From positions 3,162,001 through 3,226,000 of the forward strand of contig NZ_CP117880.1 of NCBI RefSeq assembly GCF_028736175.1: a stretch of 64,000 bases of DNA, written 5' to 3'. A program made the position numbers and the translations under genes. Positions 44,048-52,711 of the stretch are shown here, piece after piece. The first letter of the stretch is position 1. Every line of letters begins with the position of its first letter. Under the pieces are notes generated by a model, which ran no database searches, was not told the DNA's origin, and was given only the letters and a program-made list of their open reading frames with translations. Source of the DNA: Sphingobacterium oryzagri (GTDB lineage Bacteria; Bacteroidota; Bacteroidia; Sphingobacteriales; Sphingobacteriaceae).

Positions 44048-44221
44048 TCACTTATCCATGTGCTTTATTTCCATCAACACGGGTAAGTATATAGTAAAAA
44101 CACCGGCACAAAGCGAGATGTTCAGCAAGTAGTCCGAAAACGTATAAATTCCACCCAAATTCACGTACTTATACGTATCAAGATTAACTAAAACTGCGTG
44201 AAAGTCGGTCATGTAAGCCAT
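44048..44221 (-). CDS. Possible 57-residue membrane peptide
   Basis: An open frame from ATG (44221) to TGA (44048) encodes MAYMTDFHAV and so on, with one hydrophobic stretch (LLNISLCAGVFTIYLPVLM) and the end EIKHMDK. No family is recognised, and no clear Shine-Dalgarno is visible. It is the only frame of interest in the 293-base gap between the neighbours. It could be a chance frame. Confidence 0.35.
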   Translation of the reverse strand: MAYMTDFHAVLVNLDTYKYVNLGGIYTFSDYLLNISLCAGVFTIYLPVLMEIKHMDK

Positions 44222-44312
44222 ATTTCAAGTAATAATTGCTAAAACGTTCAGCAGGCAATAGTGGTTATACAGGTAATGATACATTAGATATTTATGGAAT
44301 AAGGAGAAGGAT

Positions 44313-44561
44313 ATGGCAAAAGACCACGGCAACCAGATAAAAGATGATGCGAAATACGAGGCGCTTCGTAAAGACGGTATGAGTCAGGAAAAAGCGGCGC
44401 GTATAGCAAACAGTCCCGGCGCAAGTACGCGGGGCGGCAAGGCATCAAAATTGGAAGAGCGAACAAAAAAAGAATTGGTAGAACAAGCGAAGAAAATTGG
44501 CATTACCGGGCGACACAACATGAAAAAATCGCAACTTGTCGAGGCGATACGAAATCACTAA
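44313..44561 (+). CDS. DUF7218/Rho-N-domain protein
   Basis: This small protein (82 residues) has an N-terminal MAKDHGNQIKDDAKYEALRKDG region of the DUF7218 type. A Rho-termination-factor N-like SAP domain follows (residues ~46-80: ERTKKELVEQAKKIGITGR). Such domains bind single-stranded nucleic acid. It sits seven bases upstream of the topoisomerase IB start and is probably cotranscribed. Similar pairs occur near DNA-repair genes in other Bacteroidota. An upstream GGAGAAGGAT is a possible Shine-Dalgarno. Confidence 0.78.
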   Translation: MAKDHGNQIKDDAKYEALRKDGMSQEKAARIANSPGASTRGGKASKLEERTKKELVEQAKKIGITGRHNMKKSQLVEAIRNH

Positions 44562-44568
44562 AACGTTT

Positions 44569-45621
44569 ATGAGCGAAACGCAACAGATGGAAATCTTAGC
44601 CTTAAAAGAGGCGGGATTACGGTATATAAGTGGTACGGAAGATGGCTACTGCCGCATACTGAAGGGCAAGAAATTTGTTTATTTGGATAAAAAAAGCCAA
44701 CCGATTTCAGACGAGCGTATTCTGGAACGTATTAAAGCACTCGTTTTACCGCCAGCCTGGACGGCAGTATGGATTTGCAGACACCCGAACGGACATTTGC
44801 AGGCGACGGGCGTTGACGCTCGTGGACGTAAGCAATATCGGTATCATCCAGACTGGACGTCGTTACGAAGTGAAAAAAAATTCGTCAACCTCTATACGTT
44901 CGGTAAACGACTGCCTTTACTAAAAAAACAGCTGGTTCGTGATCTGCGAAAGCGGTCGTTGCTTCGGGATAAAGTTTGTGCTTTAGCGATAGCGGTGATG
45001 GACAAAACCTCTTTCAGAGCCGGAAACCGAAGTTACGAAAAAGCAAATGGCTCATACGGATTGACGACGTTGAAGAATAGACACATCAAGAAAATTTCTA
45101 CCAATAAGCTCTTCTTTAAATTTGTTGGTAAAAAAGGTGTACTGCAACAGAGCTACCTCAAGGAAAAGAGCTTGGTAAAGTTGCTTCTAAAAGTAAAAGA
45201 GATACCCGGGCAGCGCATTTTTCAATATTACGACGAAGCAGGAGAAATCAGGGCTTTGGAATCTGGCGATATTAACAACTATCTCAAAGACGCAATGAAA
45301 ATGGATGCCAGCTGCAAGAATTTCCGGACATGGAATGGCTGTTTACTGGCGCTGGCCAACATGCTTACCTTACCGATTCCGGAGAATAAAACTATGCGAA
45401 AGAAAAATATGCTAGCCTTGATTGATAACGTCGCGCAAACCCTAGGTAACACGCGTACCGTTACCCGATCGCATTACATTCACCCACGCATACTGCTGCA
45501 CTACGAAAATGGCAAACTCGATAGCTGGATTAAAAAGATGCAATCTAAGCAAGAAGAAGTGCTGGATGCCGCAATTAAGAAAAAATTATTTTCTTTACTA
45601 AAAAACGCAGCTACCGATTAA
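44569..45621 (+). CDS. DNA topoisomerase IB (poxvirus-like)
   Basis: The 350-residue enzyme relaxes supercoiled DNA through a 3'-phosphotyrosyl intermediate. The N-terminal domain shows GLRYISGTEDGYCRI, and the core shows FRAGNRSYEKANGSYGLTTL with the catalytic arginine. The C-terminus has SHYIHPRIL with the catalytic tyrosine. The ATG at 44569 begins MSETQQMEILAL. An upstream extension overlaps the Rho-N gene and is rejected. A terminator overlaps the last codons of the gene. Confidence 0.9.
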   Translation: MSETQQMEILALKEAGLRYISGTEDGYCRILKGKKFVYLDKKSQPISDERILERIKALVLPPAWTAVWICRHPNGHLQATGVDARGRKQYRYHPDWTSLRSEKKFVNLYTFGKRLPLLKKQLVRDLRKRSLLRDKVCALAIAVMDKTSFRAGNRSYEKANGSYGLTTLKNRHIKKISTNKLFFKFVGKKGVLQQSYLKEKSLVKLLLKVKEIPGQRIFQYYDEAGEIRALESGDINNYLKDAMKMDASCKNFRTWNGCLLALANMLTLPIPENKTMRKKNMLALIDNVAQTLGNTRTVTRSHYIHPRILLHYENGKLDSWIKKMQSKQEEVLDAAIKKKLFSLLKNAATD

Positions 45622-45636
45622 GGAGCTGCGTTTTGT
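45601..45636. terminator. Terminator overlapping topoisomerase stop
   Basis: AAAACGCAGCT and AGCTGCGTTTT form an 11-bp stem whose loop contains the TAA stop of the topoisomerase gene. T residues on both strands allow it to end the convergent GH92 message too. Confidence 0.8.
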
Positions 45637-45658
45637 TGATTTTCACAAGAGCTTCAGC

Positions 45659-47902
45659 TTATCTGTTGCCCGTTGTTATCACGATTTCCTTTGCATTTAC
45701 CAGCTTATCGTGTGCCAACTTGTAACCGCTATTTTTCTTTCCATCTACCTTGATCGCCTTTATATAATCGCCCTGTCCTTCTTTGCGAATTACGATTTGT
45801 GACGTTCCCTGATAAAAATCAGGATTTAAATGTATCGTCACCTTATCAAATACCGGTGTTACCACCGTATAATCCGGCCGACCGGGACATAGCGGATAAA
45901 TGCCCATCATATTCATCAAAGCCCAGGTAGACATTGTGCCAGTATCATCATTCCCCGGGATGCCGCCTGGTGAATTGGTAAAGTGTTCTTGCAAAATAGT
46001 TTTTACCAGTTTCTGCGTGCGCCACTCTTCACCAGCGATTTCTGAAAAAATATGTGGGTATAGCATGTCAGGTTCATTTGTTACATCGAAATAGCCCTTA
46101 TCAAAAGTTGATTGCAGACGTTGCACAAAATTTTTCTTACCGCCCATGAGTTTCACCAGTCCGTCGATATCATACGGAATAGCAAAGCTATAATTCCAGG
46201 CGTTACCTTCGTGAAAACCATGATTTGGCTCAAAATTAGCGCCCATCAACGGATCGAACGGTGAAAGAAAATCGCCATTGGGTAGTATCGGTCTGAATGT
46301 ACCATATTCTTTAGAATAATAATGTTGATAACCATTAGCACGCGCTGCAAACATTTTCGCGTCGTCCGTTTTACCCAAAGATTTAGCTAGCTGTGCCAAA
46401 TTCCAGTCGGCTACGTAATACTCAATCGCATGCGATACGGAGTTGTCAAACGAATCCCGCAAAGGCACATAATTATATTTTACGTAATCGGCATTGTCTG
46501 GACGGATACGATTACTGCTATCGGTTACCGTTGCCGATTTATAAAACGCAGCGTAGGCCGCGTCGATATCATAATCGCGTATTCCTTTCATCCAGGCATC
46601 CACGATCACGGGAATCGCCGGGTCGCCATCCATCGTGTATGATTCACGGCTATACAGCTCCCATTTAGGCATCCAGCCGTGCTCTTTGTACATACCTATC
46701 ATCGAGCGTATCATCGCCGTTTGCCGATCAGGGAAGAGTAAACTCATCAACGGTTGCACATTTCTGTAAGTATCCCACAATGAAAAAACGGTATACCTGT
46801 TGCCGGTTGTTTTTAACGTTTCGCGAGTTTCCATAGCCGGATATTCGCCGTTCACATCCTGAAAAATATTCGGATGGATTAGTGCATGGTATAGCGCCGT
46901 GTAAAACACCGTTTTTTGATCGGCTGTTCCGCCCTCAACCTCAATTTTCGAGAGATCGTCATTCCATTTCGCTTCAGCCGCAGTCTTGATCGCGTCAAAG
47001 TCGCCCTTAGGTTGCTCGGTCTTTAGATTCTCGCGTGCATTTGCGATGCTGACGAAAGAAACAGCTAGTTGCACTTCAACGGTCTCCTCTTCGGCTGTTT
47101 CAAACGAGAAAAAAGCACCAATATCGTCTCCAGCAAGTATATCTTTATAATCGGTGAAGAGCTTATACTTTCCCGCATCTTTGTTCCAGTCATTTTCCCA
47201 GGCTGCTCCTGGACGTTGGAATTTCCAATAGCCGGTTTTGCTAGGCTTTTTATTGATCCGTAACACAAAGTAGATCGGGTAAACGGCTTGATTGTTTACA
47301 TAACAGAACGAGCCCAATAACTTGGAACCTTCAATTTCCGTTTCGCTTACTTGCCGCACCGATGCGCCCGTTTCGTTGGTCAAGCCTTCGCCCAAGTTAA
47401 GTAAGATATGGTTTGTTCCTTTCGGAAACGTAAAGCGTGTAGTACCCACGCGTTGTGTTGCTGTGGCTTCTGCCTTGATTTTGTATTTATCAAGCACATT
47501 GCTGTAATAGCCTGGCGTCGCCTTTTCTGCGCTGTATGTACTTCCATATTTTCGATAATCTACTTCCAACGTGCCTGATGTGGCCATCAACAGCAAACTT
47601 CCCATATCCGGACAACCAACACCGCTGAGGTTTACATGTGAGAAACCTGTAAAATAAGCGTTTTTAAACTCATACGGGGTCGACCACCAGCGCGCGTCTT
47701 TATCAAACTCATTTAGCGTAGATCCCATAACGTTGAAAGGAGATACATTCATCAATCCTTGTGGCACCTGCGCACCGGGATTGGTCGTTCCGTAATTGGA
47801 CGTCCCGATAAAAGGATTCACATAATCAACCGGCCGCTTTTGTGCGAAGACAGCCCCACATAAAAACAGCAGTGTTACACCGTATTTTGTTAGTAATCGC
47901 AT
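45659..47902 (-). CDS. Secreted GH92-family glycosidase (alpha-mannosidase)
   Basis: This 747-residue exported protein belongs to GH92, a family of calcium-dependent exo-alpha-mannosidases. The signal peptide ends in AVFAQ (residues ~1-20). The start of the mature protein, VDYVNPFIGTSNYGTTNPGA, is a strong GH92 signature. YTVFSLWDTYRNVQPL and PGNDDTGTMSTWALMNMMGIYP (catalytic glutamate/aspartate region) follow. The ATG at 47902 gives the signal peptide; a 47-residue upstream extension is rejected. No SusC/SusD pair accompanies it, so it is an orphan glycosidase rather than part of a visible utilisation locus. Confidence 0.92.
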   Translation of the reverse strand: MRLLTKYGVTLLFLCGAVFAQKRPVDYVNPFIGTSNYGTTNPGAQVPQGLMNVSPFNVMGSTLNEFDKDARWWSTPYEFKNAYFTGFSHVNLSGVGCPDMGSLLLMATSGTLEVDYRKYGSTYSAEKATPGYYSNVLDKYKIKAEATATQRVGTTRFTFPKGTNHILLNLGEGLTNETGASVRQVSETEIEGSKLLGSFCYVNNQAVYPIYFVLRINKKPSKTGYWKFQRPGAAWENDWNKDAGKYKLFTDYKDILAGDDIGAFFSFETAEEETVEVQLAVSFVSIANARENLKTEQPKGDFDAIKTAAEAKWNDDLSKIEVEGGTADQKTVFYTALYHALIHPNIFQDVNGEYPAMETRETLKTTGNRYTVFSLWDTYRNVQPLMSLLFPDRQTAMIRSMIGMYKEHGWMPKWELYSRESYTMDGDPAIPVIVDAWMKGIRDYDIDAAYAAFYKSATVTDSSNRIRPDNADYVKYNYVPLRDSFDNSVSHAIEYYVADWNLAQLAKSLGKTDDAKMFAARANGYQHYYSKEYGTFRPILPNGDFLSPFDPLMGANFEPNHGFHEGNAWNYSFAIPYDIDGLVKLMGGKKNFVQRLQSTFDKGYFDVTNEPDMLYPHIFSEIAGEEWRTQKLVKTILQEHFTNSPGGIPGNDDTGTMSTWALMNMMGIYPLCPGRPDYTVVTPVFDKVTIHLNPDFYQGTSQIVIRKEGQGDYIKAIKVDGKKNSGYKLAHDKLVNAKEIVITTGNR

Positions 47903-48295
47903 ATAATAAAGTAAAAAATTAAAATTAAACGCACGATAATTGTCTATGCACTGACTTTTAGTGTACGCACGACAAAGGAACTCATTCTTGAACAAATAGC
48001 GTTGTATTTCTTGGTATTTTTTTGTGCGAGCAGCCGTCAGCATGTGAAAAATGAAGTCGCATAACCAAGGGGATGGATATGCCGATCTGAATTTTCACGG
48101 CTTGAAAAACCGGCTCGAGAGAAGGACACAAAAACAGCATTGCAATCTGCAGCCGTAAAAAAATCAATTGGTAAGGTGAGGACCGCTACGTCCGGACCGT
48201 AATTTTGTTTACTGGAAAAAAAGAGATGGAAAATTAAATCAATTACAGTATATTCAGGGATGTCATTTCATTAAAAAATTTTAACTACGCTCATC
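47903..48295. other. Divergent intergenic region, GH92 / PhzF
   Basis: About 390 bases separate the GH92 and PhzF starts. The region is A/T-rich with no reading frame that I trust and no clear promoter or hairpin. Confidence 0.5.
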
Positions 48296-49084
48296 ATGCA
48301 AACAATTCCTATTTACCAGGTCGATACTTTTACAACAGAACGCTTTAAAGGAAATCCTGCGGCTGTTTGTCCGCTAGACGCTTGGCTCGATGACGATACC
48401 TTATTAGCTATTGCAGCAGAAAACAACCTATCAGAAACGGCATTCTACGTTCGTAAGGAAGATCATTTCGAGATCCGTTGGTTTACGCCGGCCACCGAGG
48501 TGGATCTATGTGGACATGCAACGCTCGCAAGCGCGTACGTCATGACGCATTTCGAACCGGATGTTACTGCAAGCATCGCCTTGTTTTCTCCGCGGAGTGG
48601 ACATTTGAATGTCGCTGTTAAGGACGATGTGTATAGCCTGGACTTCCCTACTGACAGCTTACAAGAGGTAGCTTTAAGCGAGGCACTCCTTGCGACAACA
48701 GATAAAAAACCGCTACGTGCTTTTCGCGGAAAAACAGATTACTTGTTGATCTTCGAATCACAGGCAGATATTGCATCGATGAAGCCCAACCTGCAAACTA
48801 TCGCGCAGCTAGATGCGCGCGGACTCATCGTTAGTTCCGCTGGCGAGCAACACGATTTTGTATCCCGATTTTTTGGTCCTGCAGTGGGCGTTGATGAAGA
48901 TCCCGTTTGCGGATCTGCCCATACTACGCTTATTCCCTACTGGGCAGCGGCACTTGAAAAAGATCAGCTACGCGCATATCAGCTTTCCAAACGCGGTGGC
49001 GAGTTACAGCTCGGATTGCACGCGGAGCGGGTTAGTATTGCTGGTGCTGCCGCTTTGTATCTGAAAGGTGAAATTTATATTTAA
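48296..49084 (+). CDS. PhzF-family isomerase
   Basis: This 262-residue protein has the diaminopimelate-epimerase-like fold of PhzF. PIYQVDTFTTERFKGNPAAVC begins the N-terminal half. NNLSETAF holds the catalytic glutamate (Glu47), and DLCGHATLAS follows. The second half has GVDEDPVCGSAHTTL. Phenazine genes are absent, so the substrate is probably another small acid. Length is slightly shorter than the 278-residue PhzF. Confidence 0.9.
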   Translation: MQTIPIYQVDTFTTERFKGNPAAVCPLDAWLDDDTLLAIAAENNLSETAFYVRKEDHFEIRWFTPATEVDLCGHATLASAYVMTHFEPDVTASIALFSPRSGHLNVAVKDDVYSLDFPTDSLQEVALSEALLATTDKKPLRAFRGKTDYLLIFESQADIASMKPNLQTIAQLDARGLIVSSAGEQHDFVSRFFGPAVGVDEDPVCGSAHTTLIPYWAAALEKDQLRAYQLSKRGGELQLGLHAERVSIAGAAALYLKGEIYI

Positions 49085-49090
49085 ACGATC

Positions 49091-49137
49091 AGATTACACA
49101 AAAAAAGAGCTCGACGAGCTCTTTTTTTGTGTAATCT
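49091..49137. terminator. Bidirectional terminator, 23-bp perfect arms
   Basis: The arms (49091-49113 and 49115-49137) are perfect inverted repeats of 23 bases separated by a single base. They contain A and T runs next to the GAGCTCG core. It serves the convergent PhzF and acyl-CoA dehydrogenase genes. Confidence 0.85.
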
Positions 49138-49149
49138 ATTTTTTGTTGG

Positions 49150-50640
49150 TTAGATAAAATCCATCCAATTCGCATTTTCGTGATACTCTACAATGGGCGA
49201 AGCACTATTGATATTCGAAAAGTCGGATAGCAATTTGCGGATATCCATCTGCATATGTTTAAAACTATTTTCAAAGAGATCGTTACGGAAACCTTTTGTC
49301 GTCATATTAAAAACATACTGCAGCGTGATCAAGCGGGCAATAACCTTTCCTAGTACAATAAGCTGCCTTTGCGCCATGCTTTCCGGCAAAGTGAAATCCA
49401 ACAGTTTGGTAAATCGATCGCCGATCAGCGTCGTTTGCTCGAGTGATTGAATAAGCAGGCCAAAATTAGGTTGTTTTTCTTTTTTCATTTGCTTGACTAC
49501 GATTTCCGCAATCTGCGTGTATAACATCTCGTTTGAGCCTTCGAAGATCTGGAACGGGCGACTATCCACAATGCCGCGACCAGCTACGTGATCGATCTTG
49601 TAACCACTTGAACCAGACAATTGTACACAGATCTGCGCAGCTTCCTGCATTAAATCGGTCACCAGTGCCTTCATCGAGTTAGCTTCCAATCCTTTTGTTG
49701 CCAAATCTTGATCTATCCCGGAGATCGCTGTGCTGCGCGCGCACATACCAGAACACAACGAAAACGACGATTGTATACGCGAAAGTTGATATTGCACAGC
49801 ATCCAAATCCAACAGTTTTTGGTTACCTACTTTTCTGTTTTTACAGTGTTCCAATGCTTCATCCAACATCCGCTTGATAAAGCCCATGCCCATACCTGGA
49901 AATTGTAAACGACTGCGGTGCAAAATATCCAGCATCATTTTTATACCGGTGCTGTGCTGTAGCAATTTTTGCTGGGCAGGCACGGTAATATCGATGGTAT
50001 TAAGACCATACGGAATCATGTATAAGCCCAAATTGTTAAAGTAATGCTCTACATGTATGCGTTGATCATCTTTACTATTATCAGTAACGAAGAAATCGAT
50101 ATCGCGAGCCAGTTCGCCATCGGCCAGGCGTTTTCGCGCTGCCACAAGCCAAAACTCCGCCATACCTGTCAAACCTTGCCAATGTTTGGTACCATTTAAC
50201 CGGTATGTGTCTTGTTCTTGTGTATAATAGGTACGCATGTTAAGTGCATCACTTCCAAAGTCGGGCTCCGTAATCATCAATCCGCCCATAGCCTGGCCTG
50301 TTAGAAAACGATCAAAAATATACGGTTTGATGCTATCATCGCCATATTTGGCAAAGGGCTCCAAAAAGAGCGCGATGTTTATTCCGAAGGTTAAAGATAA
50401 TGGTAACGATTCATAAGACGCCGCGGCCAGAATACCTAAACATTCCTTAACTTGTGTACCACGACCTCCGTATTCTTCTGGAATAGCCACAGAAAGTGGC
50501 TTATGTTCCATTATGCCGTTCCATATTTCCGGCGGCAACCCACGGTTGACACTTAATTCATTAATATTTGACTCGCTGTGAAAAAGAGTATGTAACCTTT
50601 TCTCAAAGCGACTTAAAAACTCTTGATAATTTTCTTTCAT
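49150..50640 (-). CDS. Acyl-CoA dehydrogenase-family flavoprotein
   Basis: This 496-residue flavoenzyme has an N-terminal helical domain (MKENYQEFLSRFEKRLH), then VAIPEEYGGRG and ITEPDFGSDA (FAD/substrate domain). The C-terminal helical domain has SSGYKIDHVAGRGIVDSRPFQIFEGSNEML. It is longer than typical 380-residue dehydrogenases because of an extended C-terminus (residues ~400-496). The substrate is unclear. The start is the ATG at 50640; a nine-codon upstream extension is unconvincing. Confidence 0.85.
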   Translation of the reverse strand: MKENYQEFLSRFEKRLHTLFHSESNINELSVNRGLPPEIWNGIMEHKPLSVAIPEEYGGRGTQVKECLGILAAASYESLPLSLTFGINIALFLEPFAKYGDDSIKPYIFDRFLTGQAMGGLMITEPDFGSDALNMRTYYTQEQDTYRLNGTKHWQGLTGMAEFWLVAARKRLADGELARDIDFFVTDNSKDDQRIHVEHYFNNLGLYMIPYGLNTIDITVPAQQKLLQHSTGIKMMLDILHRSRLQFPGMGMGFIKRMLDEALEHCKNRKVGNQKLLDLDAVQYQLSRIQSSFSLCSGMCARSTAISGIDQDLATKGLEANSMKALVTDLMQEAAQICVQLSGSSGYKIDHVAGRGIVDSRPFQIFEGSNEMLYTQIAEIVVKQMKKEKQPNFGLLIQSLEQTTLIGDRFTKLLDFTLPESMAQRQLIVLGKVIARLITLQYVFNMTTKGFRNDLFENSFKHMQMDIRKLLSDFSNINSASPIVEYHENANWMDFI

Positions 50641-50933
50641 ATTGTCAATCGCGTATGTATAGCCCACCGATTGGCGTAAATGTACAAAATAAAAAAGGCA
50701 TTACAGCTACGGATAAGGCGATCTAACGCGTGTGATGCACTTTTTAAACGCCTAAACCAATAAAACAAATTGCAGATCAACCGTTTAAAATTTTTAGCTA
50801 ATTTTAAAAGTATGCGTATATCAGGTCTTTAACCAACTATTTAAGCCCGGTTAAGCATAGCAATTAAAGGGTTATGACAAAGATTTAGTTTCTACAAAAA
50901 AAATAAATAGCATGTTTACCAAATATTTACCTT

Positions 50934-50941
50934 ACTTTTGC
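50934..50941 (+). promoter_or_regulatory. -7 box before DEAD-box helicase leader
   Basis: TACTTTTG matches TAnnTTTG. Initiation a few bases later would leave a leader of about 190-215 nucleotides before the helicase. No correctly spaced -33 box is seen. Confidence 0.45.
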
Positions 50942-51159
50942 AGCATAACACGGCTACTGCCTCTGCTGTTGCTGATTTAGTTTAGCTTACCCTTTTCTTC
51001 CTCAGTTTTCGCTTTTTCAGCTGCCCATATATGTTTTTATTAGTATATGAACGTTTTAGTTGATTTAGTACAAATAGCACACCTTAAAGTTTTTATTGCC
51101 CTATCGAACGGCTTAGTTTTCAGCGACAACACATGTTGCTAGAAACGAACATACCCATC
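50942..51159 (+). other. Long untranslated leader of helicase-csp unit
   Basis: From the predicted start the transcript would carry about 200 untranslated bases before the helicase ATG. The leader is pyrimidine-rich, contains a possible short reading frame (MFLLVYERFS, 51030-51062), and holds no strong terminator. Long leaders of this kind are common on cold-shock messages and may act as cold-responsive regions; this is inference. Confidence 0.4.
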
Positions 51160-52296
51160 ATGACATTTCAAGAATTAAACATCATCCCCCCTATACAGAA
51201 AGCGATTGCTGAAATGGGCTATACACGTCCATCACCAATCCAAGAAAAAGCCATTCCCGTTGTGCTGGCTAATAGCGACCTTATTGGTTGCGCCCAAACC
51301 GGAACAGGCAAAACAGCTGCATTCGCAATTCCTTCTTTACAGCGCATTGCCGCGCAAAAACCAAAAACGGTTGGCGCGCCGCGTGTTTTGGTACTTACAC
51401 CTACACGCGAACTTGCGATACAGATTGACGAAAATTTTGCGCTATACGGCAAATATTTACCGCTCAAACACACCTTGGTATTTGGCGGCGTATCGGCCAA
51501 TATGCAGATCAGCAGCTTGAAGAAAGGAACAGATGTCATCATTGCCACGCCAGGACGCTTACTGGATTTGGCACGTCAAAAACAAATTAACCTTTCTGGT
51601 ATTGAGATTTTGGTATTGGATGAGGCAGATACCATGCTTGACATGGGCTTTATAAACGATATCAAAAAGATTTTGACATTTTTACCGGAAAAACGCCAAA
51701 CTTTGTTTTTTTCGGCGACTATGCCCCCGCCGATTCGTAAGTTTGCGACATCGATCTTGCGGGAAACTGTAGAAATTAACGTAAATCCTGTATCTTCGAC
51801 AGCAGCATTGATTGAGCAATCGGTATACCATGTCGAAAAGCCACTCAAGCCCAAGTTTTTGGTGCACTTGCTGCGCAAGGAAAGCATCAAGCAGACGCTG
51901 GTGTTTACACGCACCAAGCACGGCGCGGATAGGTTGACCAAGATGTTAAAAAAACAAGGTTTCGAGGCGCTGGCTATTCATGGAAATAAATCGCAAGGTG
52001 CACGACAAAAAGCACTGAGCGAATTTAAAAAAGGGCAGATACAAATACTTGTCGCAACCGATATTGCTGCACGCGGCATTGACATCGACGAGTTACCACA
52101 CGTGATCAACTATGAGCTTCCCGAAGTATCGGAAACTTATGTACACCGTATAGGCCGGACAGGACGAGCTGGAAAAACAGGTATCGCGGTGTCGCTTTGC
52201 AGTAGCGAGGAACGTAAAAACTTAGATGGCATTCAAAAATTAACGGGCAACAAGATACTTGTGGAGAAACTTAGCAAAATAGGCTTTTCCGCTTAA
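51160..52296 (+). CDS. DEAD-box ATP-dependent RNA helicase (RhlE-like)
   Basis: The 378-residue helicase unwinds short RNA duplexes in an ATP-dependent manner. The Q motif lies near MGYTRPSPIQEKAIP, and motif I is AQTGTGKT. Then come PTRELAIQ, DEAD, SAT, and, in the second domain, ATDIAARGIDI and HRIGRTGRAGK. The tail after the core is minimal, so no extra RNA-binding domain is attached. An alternative ATG at 51133 adds nine residues. A csp gene follows 54 bases later, a pairing seen in cold-shock units. Confidence 0.93.
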   Translation: MTFQELNIIPPIQKAIAEMGYTRPSPIQEKAIPVVLANSDLIGCAQTGTGKTAAFAIPSLQRIAAQKPKTVGAPRVLVLTPTRELAIQIDENFALYGKYLPLKHTLVFGGVSANMQISSLKKGTDVIIATPGRLLDLARQKQINLSGIEILVLDEADTMLDMGFINDIKKILTFLPEKRQTLFFSATMPPPIRKFATSILRETVEINVNPVSSTAALIEQSVYHVEKPLKPKFLVHLLRKESIKQTLVFTRTKHGADRLTKMLKKQGFEALAIHGNKSQGARQKALSEFKKGQIQILVATDIAARGIDIDELPHVINYELPEVSETYVHRIGRTGRAGKTGIAVSLCSSEERKNLDGIQKLTGNKILVEKLSKIGFSA

Positions 52297-52350
52297 TCAC
52301 TTGTCTTACATAAACAATAAAAATAAATAATACAATTAAATACAATTATC

Positions 52351-52542
52351 ATGCAAGAAGGAACAATTAAATTTTTCAACACAACCAAAGGTTTCGGTTT
52401 TATTACTCCAGCTAACGGTGGTCAAGATGTTTTCGTACACGTATCAGGTTTGATCGACGAAGTAAGAGAAAACGATGCCGTTACTTACGAAATTGAAAAC
52501 GGTAAAAAAGGCGTTAACGCTGTTAAAGTTCGCTTAGTATAA
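52351..52542 (+). CDS. Cold-shock domain protein (CspA family)
   Basis: This 63-residue RNA chaperone has one cold-shock domain. RNP1 is KGFGFI and RNP2 is VFVHVS. It binds single-stranded nucleic acid and helps translation at low temperature. It follows the DEAD-box helicase by 54 bases and ends at a strong terminator. Confidence 0.96.
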   Translation: MQEGTIKFFNTTKGFGFITPANGGQDVFVHVSGLIDEVRENDAVTYEIENGKKGVNAVKVRLV

Positions 52543-52565
52543 TTACTAGACGACATAAAAAGAAG

Positions 52566-52596
52566 CCAGGCTATATAAACATAGCCTGGTTTTTTA
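52566..52596 (+). terminator. Terminator after csp
   Basis: CCAGGCTAT and ATAGCCTGG form a 9-bp stem with an ATAAAC loop, followed by TTTTTTATTT. Confidence 0.85.
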
Positions 52597-52711
52597 TTTA
52601 GCACATGTACCAACGCATAGCTAGCGTTTGGCTTGAAAAACAAAAATCTTGTGTTCCAATTCCTAAAAAAGGAACAAACTTTTACCTGCTTTCGTAAACA
52701 GTGCCGCTGCG

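Noticed and set aside
48296..49084. Phenazine biosynthesis cluster
   Set aside because: Only the PhzF-like protein is present. None of the other phz genes is near, so it is annotated as a general isomerase-family enzyme.
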